A program made the translations under genes and the position numbers. Positions 14,118 to 18,155 of a stretch of 18,155 nt of DNA are shown piece after piece (the first letter of the stretch is position 1; each line of letters begins with the position of its first letter). The stretch lies in assembly GCA_946631935.1 (NCBI GenBank), contig CAMPAP010000106.1, positions 1 to 18,155 on the forward strand, in the 5' to 3' direction. Origin of the DNA: an uncultured Lachnospiraceae bacterium (lineage in GTDB: Bacteria > Bacillota > Clostridia > Lachnospirales > Lachnospiraceae). The notes below the pieces were generated by a model that saw only the letters and a list, made by a program, of their open reading frames with translations, had not been told where the DNA came from and searched no databases.

Positions 14118-16208
14118 ATGGAAGAATTATTTAATATGAACCGTGATTTGCTCAGGGAACTGCTGGTCATGCATTACAGGCATATCGGTTCGGTTGATGA
14201 AAAAAAGATGTTTTTGGGCAATGTCCTTGCATGGCGCAGGAGTGATGAAGGTTTTGCGGACCATGAAGAGACAGCAGGTGCCGTTGATGATTTTAAAACC
14301 GAAATCTTTGAAAATTTAGGTGCAGCTGACGGGATCAATCCCGATGAGATGGAAAAATATATTGCTCAAAACGGGCTTGCAAACCTTAATGCAAACGGGA
14401 TACAGAATGTAAGAAACGATGTAACAGGCGAACTGAGGAATACATATTTCACCACCGTTTTCAAAGTCAGGGAATATTCTGTCATAGGCCATCAGGATAC
14501 AAATGTCACTGCTGAGAGTGTAAGCCGTTATATGGTCTATCACTCTGCGATACAGAACACCCCCTGGCTTTTAGACGGAAAAAGAAATGATGGTATCGAA
14601 AAAATGAGCGAGCCTGTGGCGATGTTTGATTCAAACATTCTCAAGATCAAAGCAAGGACGTTTGGTATAAAGTCTGCAACTGAAACGAAGATACAGCTTC
14701 TTGATGTAAACGATGCGGATATCATAGGTTCGTATTTGAAAACATCCGGAGAATTTGTTTCGGGTCTTATGCGTGATACTGATCTTATGTCGCGTCAGCC
14801 TTTCCTCAAGGCCTTTACACGCATGTATCATCTTGAACTGGAAAAAGCCCTGTCTGCAGAAGACGGCTCTCTTTCCCATATCAAGGAACCCGGTTATTCC
14901 ATGATGACGGGTCTTTTTAATCAGATAAAAAAAGTACCTTCTGAGGATGAACTCAATACCTTAAGAGAGCAGGATCCGGGAGCATATGCGGCATCAAGGA
15001 AGGTTATGGCCCTTTTTAACGCCTTTGTTGAAATGGAAGAAGAAAAGGTAAACTTTAAAAATCTTTCCTACGAAGAGCTTTCCGGAGATCATGCAGACGT
15101 TATCCGTGCACGGATGGATCGCAAACTTGCTGATTTTGAACACGCGGTAAGAGAATTTTCCCAGACGCCCACTGACGATATCAAACACTTTTACGAACAT
15201 CTTGGCGCTTTAGGCAATGATATGGATATACAGCTGGGCATTATTAACGATGATGAAAAAGCCAAGCCGGCTGTTGTTATTGCAGATATAGAAGATAAAC
15301 GCAGACTTCTTGAAAACGGCGTCCTTCCGGATGAGGTTGCGTTTATCAGGGAATTTGCGGCTGAAATGGAAAGCTCATTCGGTTCAAAGAGGCTCGGTGA
15401 AAAGGCGGCAGGAACGGTTCCTCCGTATAAAGAACTTCTTGAAGAGCTTGCTGCGCTTGCGGAAGAAGGAAAAAGAAAGCTTGAGAACGGTTTTGAATCT
15501 TCACAGGATAAAATGGATCTTTTCAAGCGCATGGGGACGGCATGCAAAAACCTTAAGAATGCGACTGCAGAGCTTAAGGACAAAGGAGATCTTCCTAAGC
15601 CCGAAGGCGCAGATAACAGGGCGTGGATCTATACCCGCGGCGTGATAGAGTCCGTATGGGAATTCGGAACATATAAGCAGGGCGCATCATACGAGGCAGA
15701 AAGGCGCGCCGGGGGTCTTCTCATGTACGATAAGATGAAAGATTCTGAATTTAAGACGCAGTTTGATAACTTCCTTGCCATGATGGAAGACACCGGAGAC
15801 GGATATCTTTTCCATACAAACAGCCGTGAATATACAAAGATGATGGACACTCTCCGCACAGTAAAAAAACTTTCCGAAAAGGAAGAACTTACCGGATTTG
15901 AGATCAATTCCCTTGCCGAAAACGGAGCAAACATCTCCAAGGTGATCTCAGACTACATAGGTCAGGACAAAAAACTCCGCAAGCAAAAAACCGACACCGG
16001 AAAAGACAGATTTGACGGAGCTATTGGGATTCTTAATCTTGTGGATCCGCAAAAAGCAGAGAAATTAAGGGAAAAGGCAGAGCAAAAGAGAGGAAAGCGT
16101 GTTACCTGGAAAGAAATCGACGACAGAAGCGTAAGAAAAGCAAGGAAGCGTAACAGAGATCATCATAATACAGCCGCTAAAAGTCTGGAACAGGGCTTAC
16201 ATAAATGA
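14118..16208 (+). CDS. Unrecognised 696-aa soluble, largely helical protein
   Basis: I do not recognise this protein. ATG 14118 has AAGAGG six bases upstream. There is no signal peptide, membrane helix, Walker motif, Cys cluster or obvious repeat. The first half mixes helices with short strands (MEELFNMNRDLLRELLVMHY; VLAWRRSDEG; NTYFTTVFKVREYSVIGHQD; SRYMVYHSAIQNTPWLLDGK). The region from about residue 240 to 620 is strongly helical and charged, with E/K/A-rich stretches that could form coiled coils (about 430-520). The C-terminus is very basic (KRGKRVTWKEIDDRSVRKAR, then KRNRDHH), which could contact nucleic acid or the membrane. Base composition and codon choice look like its neighbours, so recent transfer is not indicated. 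It is monocistronic: the next gene has its own CIRCE promoter. A structural or substrate-like role is possible, but no function is claimed. Confidence 0.85.
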   Translation: MEELFNMNRDLLRELLVMHYRHIGSVDEKKMFLGNVLAWRRSDEGFADHEETAGAVDDFKTEIFENLGAADGINPDEMEKYIAQNGLANLNANGIQNVRNDVTGELRNTYFTTVFKVREYSVIGHQDTNVTAESVSRYMVYHSAIQNTPWLLDGKRNDGIEKMSEPVAMFDSNILKIKARTFGIKSATETKIQLLDVNDADIIGSYLKTSGEFVSGLMRDTDLMSRQPFLKAFTRMYHLELEKALSAEDGSLSHIKEPGYSMMTGLFNQIKKVPSEDELNTLREQDPGAYAASRKVMALFNAFVEMEEEKVNFKNLSYEELSGDHADVIRARMDRKLADFEHAVREFSQTPTDDIKHFYEHLGALGNDMDIQLGIINDDEKAKPAVVIADIEDKRRLLENGVLPDEVAFIREFAAEMESSFGSKRLGEKAAGTVPPYKELLEELAALAEEGKRKLENGFESSQDKMDLFKRMGTACKNLKNATAELKDKGDLPKPEGADNRAWIYTRGVIESVWEFGTYKQGASYEAERRAGGLLMYDKMKDSEFKTQFDNFLAMMEDTGDGYLFHTNSREYTKMMDTLRTVKKLSEKEELTGFEINSLAENGANISKVISDYIGQDKKLRKQKTDTGKDRFDGAIGILNLVDPQKAEKLREKAEQKRGKRVTWKEIDDRSVRKARKRNRDHHNTAAKSLEQGLHK

Positions 16209-16230
16209 ACACAAAAAGTTCACAAATTAA

Positions 16231-16257
16231 TTAGCACTCACCTCTTGACAGTGCTAA
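16231..16257 (+). promoter_or_regulatory. CIRCE element (HrcA operator)
   Basis: TTAGCACTC (16231-16239), nine bases, then CAGTGCTAA (16249-16257). This matches the consensus TTAGCACTC-N9-GAGTGCTAA with a single change (C for G at the first base of the second arm). It overlaps the -35 of the hsp20 promoter, so HrcA would block initiation until heat or misfolded protein titrates GroEL from it. Confidence 0.93.
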
Positions 16258-16273
16258 CAATACGTGTTATATT
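16245..16273 (+). promoter_or_regulatory. Promoter of the hsp20 gene
   Basis: TTGACA (16245-16250), 17 bases, TATATT (16268-16273): near consensus for the housekeeping sigma factor. The -35 is inside CIRCE. The predicted start near 16280 leaves a leader of about 85 bases with a possible long-range stem. Confidence 0.85.
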
Positions 16274-16295
16274 GCATCTATAACAAAGAGACAAA

Positions 16296-16342
16296 GTGTT
16301 CCGGATGTTTCAAAGCAGGCCATAACGGCGCAGCAGGAACAC
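16296..16342 (+). promoter_or_regulatory. Possible structured leader of the hsp20 mRNA
   Basis: GTGTTCC (16296-16302) is complementary to GGAACAC (16336-16342), closing a 33-base loop that itself holds a short GCC/GGC pairing. The stem ends ten bases before AGGAGG. Small heat-shock genes often carry RNA thermometers, but no clear anti-Shine-Dalgarno is seen here, so this is only a candidate. Confidence 0.3.
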
Positions 16343-16364
16343 ATATTCTTTCAGGAGGCTTATT

Positions 16365-16826
16365 ATGATGATGTTCCCCAGCGTATACAATGACGATTTA
16401 TTTGATGATCTTTTTGATTTTCCTGTATGGAATGACAGGGACTATCGTAAGGCAGAGAAGAAACTCTATGGCCATCATGCTGCAGATCTTATGAAGACCG
16501 ATATCAAGGAAAGGGATAATGAGTACGAGATGCAGATTGATCTCCCCGGATTTACAAAGGATGAGATACAGGTATCCCTCGAGAACGGTTACATTACAAT
16601 TCAGGCATCCAAGGGCCTTGATAAGGACGAGGATGAGAAGGATGGCAAGTGGATCCGCAAAGAGCGTTATGCAGGAAGCTGCATGAGACAGTTCTATGTA
16701 GGTGATGGCCTTGAAACGGATGACATTAAGGGTGAGTTCAAGCACGGAATCCTTAAACTGACCCTCCCCAAGAAAGAGGCACTTCCCAACAGGGAAGAGA
16801 ATAAATACATATCCATAGCCGGATGA
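16365..16826 (+). CDS. hsp20: Small heat-shock protein, Hsp20/alpha-crystallin family
   Basis: 153 aa, the usual length for the family. AGGAGG lies six bases before ATG 16365. After an aromatic/acidic N-terminal arm (DDLFDDLFDFPVW), the alpha-crystallin domain covers about residues 42-140: DIKERDNEYEMQIDLPGFTK (46-65), EIQVSLENGYITIQA, KWIRKERYAGSCMRQFYVGD (the R-x-x-F/R-x-F-like strand) and the signature HGILKLTLPKKE (127-138), which is the A-x-x-x-n-G-v-L block. The tail ends NKYISIAG, whose I-S-I is the IxI motif used for oligomer assembly. It holds unfolding proteins in an ATP-independent, cytosolic oligomer. The CIRCE operator places it in the HrcA regulon with groEL/dnaK-type genes elsewhere in the genome. 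Confidence 0.96.
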   Translation: MMMFPSVYNDDLFDDLFDFPVWNDRDYRKAEKKLYGHHAADLMKTDIKERDNEYEMQIDLPGFTKDEIQVSLENGYITIQASKGLDKDEDEKDGKWIRKERYAGSCMRQFYVGDGLETDDIKGEFKHGILKLTLPKKEALPNREENKYISIAG

Positions 16827-16836
16827 TGACATCCGG
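16819..16836 (+). repeat. Hairpin across the hsp20 stop codon
   Basis: CCGGATG (16819-16825), loop ATGA, CATCCGG (16830-16836): a perfect seven-base-pair stem that includes the TGA stop at 16824-16826. A second small stem, TGCCT/AGGCA, follows at 16840-16852. Both have short loops and no T-run. They may stabilise the mRNA end. Confidence 0.55.
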
Positions 16837-16867
16837 ACCTGCCTGAAAGGCAAACAGGATAAAAGCA

Positions 16868-16909
16868 GTGAAACAGGGGGACGGTTCCGGAACCGTCCCC
16901 CTGTTTCAC
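16868..16909. repeat. Perfect 42-bp palindrome, REP-like element, also possible terminator
   Basis: Bases 16868-16888 and 16889-16909 are exact reverse complements with no spacer. The left arm starts GTGAAACAGGGGGACGG and the centre is GGTTCCGGAACC. I recall GGGGGACGGTTC-type hairpins as dispersed repeats in Clostridia and other genomes, akin to REP sequences mobilised by RAYT-type transposases; that is memory, not a search. As RNA it gives a very stable stem after hsp20, followed nine bases later by TTTTT (16919-16923), so it may also terminate transcription. Confidence 0.8.
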
Positions 16910-16933
16910 CCTCACCTGTTTTTATGTTAAAAT
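16905..16933 (+). promoter_or_regulatory. Putative promoter of the glycosyltransferase gene, start site at the ATG
   Basis: TTCACC (16905-16910), 17 bases, TAAAAT (16928-16933) preceded by TGT as an extended -10. The -35 is made largely by the last bases of the palindrome. Seven bases after the -10 is the ATG at 16940, so the transcript would be leaderless. This fits the lack of any Shine-Dalgarno sequence. Confidence 0.45.
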
Positions 16934-16939
16934 ATCCTT

Positions 16940-18155
16940 ATGTTCAGACAGGATATAAAAAACGATATATGCAGGATATTCAATCTGAACCGGTATCCCG
17001 GCGCGGACGATCCCATTCATCATCACGAGATAACTTATAAGACCATAAAGCAGTGGCATCTGAGAAAGTATTACTGTAACACTCCGGATGTCTTTATCCG
17101 TATGCTTGAGCGTGAATATGAAAAGCCACGCTCTTTAAGTATGCCCGGTATCTCACTTTTCATTTCGGGAGATAAGGGACTTTATGAAGCGTCCGCACAA
17201 AGTGCTTCGGGGATTCCCTGCACTCCGTCTGAAATTGTTGATATCTGCGGTCTTTCCACATCCGAAGCGGATGAAAAGATAAAAAACACAAAATCCGAAT
17301 ATCTTGCCTTCTTAAGAAGCGGATGCTTGCTGAATCCCAGAGCTTTTTATGAATGCGTAAAGGTGATAAAAAAAGAAAGTCCGGGCCTTATCTATTCCGA
17401 TAATGCAAAGAAAGAAGATGACGGATCGTTAGTTAACCCCGAGTTTAAGCCTGACTACGCCCCGGATCTTTTGATGTCCGTCGATTACTACGGGGGATTT
17501 GTGATGATATCCCGTAAGGCTTATGAAAATGCGGGCGGATTTGAAAAATGCGATGATGGCGATCATCTTTATGACCTCTGGCTCAGGATATCCGAGAAAG
17601 AAAAGGTGAGCCATATCGACAGGATCCTTTTTTATGAGACGGCAAAATATTCCAAGCCCGGTGCAGATGCTTCCGTGATAAAAAAAGCACTCGCAAGAAG
17701 GAACCTTAAAGGAACAGTTACGGTAAAGGACAACAAATGTATCATAGACCATGAAACAGAAGGCCTTGTCAGTATCATCATCCCTTCCAAAGATCATCCG
17801 GGTAACCTAAAAAAATGTCTCGAATCCCTTGATAAAGAGACTCTTTATAAAGACTATGAGATCATAGTTGTCGATAACGGAAGCTCAGAAGAAAACAAAA
17901 AGCATTATTTAACACTTTGTGAAAAATATAATGCAAAATATGTATATGAAGTAAAAGAATTCAATTTTTCTTTTATGTGCAATCTCGGGGCATCCCATGC
18001 CCGTGGAGATGTTTTAGTCTTTTTAAATGATGATATCGTTATATCGGACGGCAGGTGGCTGGGAAGCAGGGCCGGACAGGCGCGGCTCCCTTACGCCGGA
18101 GCTGTGGGATGTCTTCTCATATATCCCGATTCGGACATGATACAGCATGGCGGGA
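16940..18155 (+). CDS. Two-domain family 2 glycosyltransferase (WbbL/COG1216-like), 3' end missing
   Basis: The frame is open from ATG 16940 to the right edge (405 residues); a stop at 16928-16930 rules out an earlier in-frame start. It follows the layout of large double-GT2 proteins that build rhamnose-rich or O-antigen-like surface polysaccharide. The first domain (about 65-235) keeps the late landmarks (ALYE-like RAFYECV, LIYSDNAKK, EFKPDYAPDLLMSVDYYGGF, the GGF segment, YDLWLRISE, HIDRILFYE). However, its donor-binding start is altered (GISLFISGDKG where PTYN is expected), and the metal-binding DHDD position reads FLRSGCLLNP (124-133). The second domain begins at residue 277 and is intact: VSIIIPSKDH, YEIIVVDNGSS, FNFSFMCNLGASHARGD, VFLNDDI (Asp364-Asp365), YPDSDMIQHGG. 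Domain 2 is probably the active one. No ribosome binding site is seen. Confidence 0.9.
   Translation, partial: MFRQDIKNDICRIFNLNRYPGADDPIHHHEITYKTIKQWHLRKYYCNTPDVFIRMLEREYEKPRSLSMPGISLFISGDKGLYEASAQSASGIPCTPSEIVDICGLSTSEADEKIKNTKSEYLAFLRSGCLLNPRAFYECVKVIKKESPGLIYSDNAKKEDDGSLVNPEFKPDYAPDLLMSVDYYGGFVMISRKAYENAGGFEKCDDGDHLYDLWLRISEKEKVSHIDRILFYETAKYSKPGADASVIKKALARRNLKGTVTVKDNKCIIDHETEGLVSIIIPSKDHPGNLKKCLESLDKETLYKDYEIIVVDNGSSEENKKHYLTLCEKYNAKYVYEVKEFNFSFMCNLGASHARGDVLVFLNDDIVISDGRWLGSRAGQARLPYAGAVGCLLIYPDSDMIQHGG

Noticed and set aside
16398..16853. Antisense frame of 151 residues opposite hsp20
   Set aside because: It spans the real gene and a downstream hairpin region, with no start signals and no recognisable domain.

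Overview
The window looks like chromosomal DNA of a low-to-mid GC Gram-positive anaerobe, most likely a member of the Lachnospiraceae (Butyrivibrio-like). This is inferred from several signs: lipoproteins with a PrsA-like foldase, a CIRCE/HrcA-type heat-shock promoter, sigma-A-like promoters (TTGACA-N17-TATAAT type), strong AGGAGG ribosome binding sites and the protein families present. Genus level is a guess. No rRNA, tRNA, CRISPR array, IS element or phage gene was seen.

Layout. (1) 1-2121: the 3' part of a parvulin-type foldase lipoprotein overlaps a full HD-GYP c-di-GMP phosphodiesterase gene. (2) 2132-2407 (minus): a small conserved hypothetical with its own promoter, divergent from (3) 2505-7052, a tightly overlapping three-gene operon. 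That operon encodes two tandem paralogous membrane-anchored phosphodiester glycosidases (NAGPA family) and a polytopic membrane protein that looks like a degenerate Lgt. (4) 7072-11211: a complete zinc-uptake locus. It has two Fur/Zur-type operators around a promoter, a Fur-family repressor, a ZnuA-like lipoprotein, the ZnuC ATPase, the ZnuB permease and a last-gene lipoprotein with a CC motif reminiscent of YcgQ (DUF1980). It ends in a textbook intrinsic terminator. (5) 11217-12566: a two-gene toxin-antitoxin-like module. It pairs a DUF3990 (ADP-ribosyltransferase-like) protein with a larger protein ending in an Xre HTH, behind a near-consensus promoter that carries a direct repeat. (6) 12591-13895 (minus): a PlsC-type acyltransferase with an unusual zinc ribbon and extra C-terminal domain. 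(7) 14118-16208: a 696-aa soluble protein that I do not recognise. (8) 16231-16826: a CIRCE-controlled Hsp20 gene, followed by a perfect 42-bp palindrome resembling dispersed REP-like elements. (9) 16940-end: a 5' part of a double-domain GT2 glycosyltransferase whose first domain is degenerate and whose mRNA may be leaderless.

How the genes work together. The zinc locus is the clearest functional unit: repressor, importer and accessory lipoprotein under one zinc-responsive promoter. The glycosidase/Lgt-like operon looks like a cell-envelope module acting outside the membrane. The foldase, acyltransferase and glycosyltransferase are also envelope genes, but they are separate transcription units. 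The best candidates for under-described biology are the glycosidase pair with the Lgt-like protein, the DUF3990/HTH module, the last lipoprotein of the zinc operon, and the unknown 696-aa protein.
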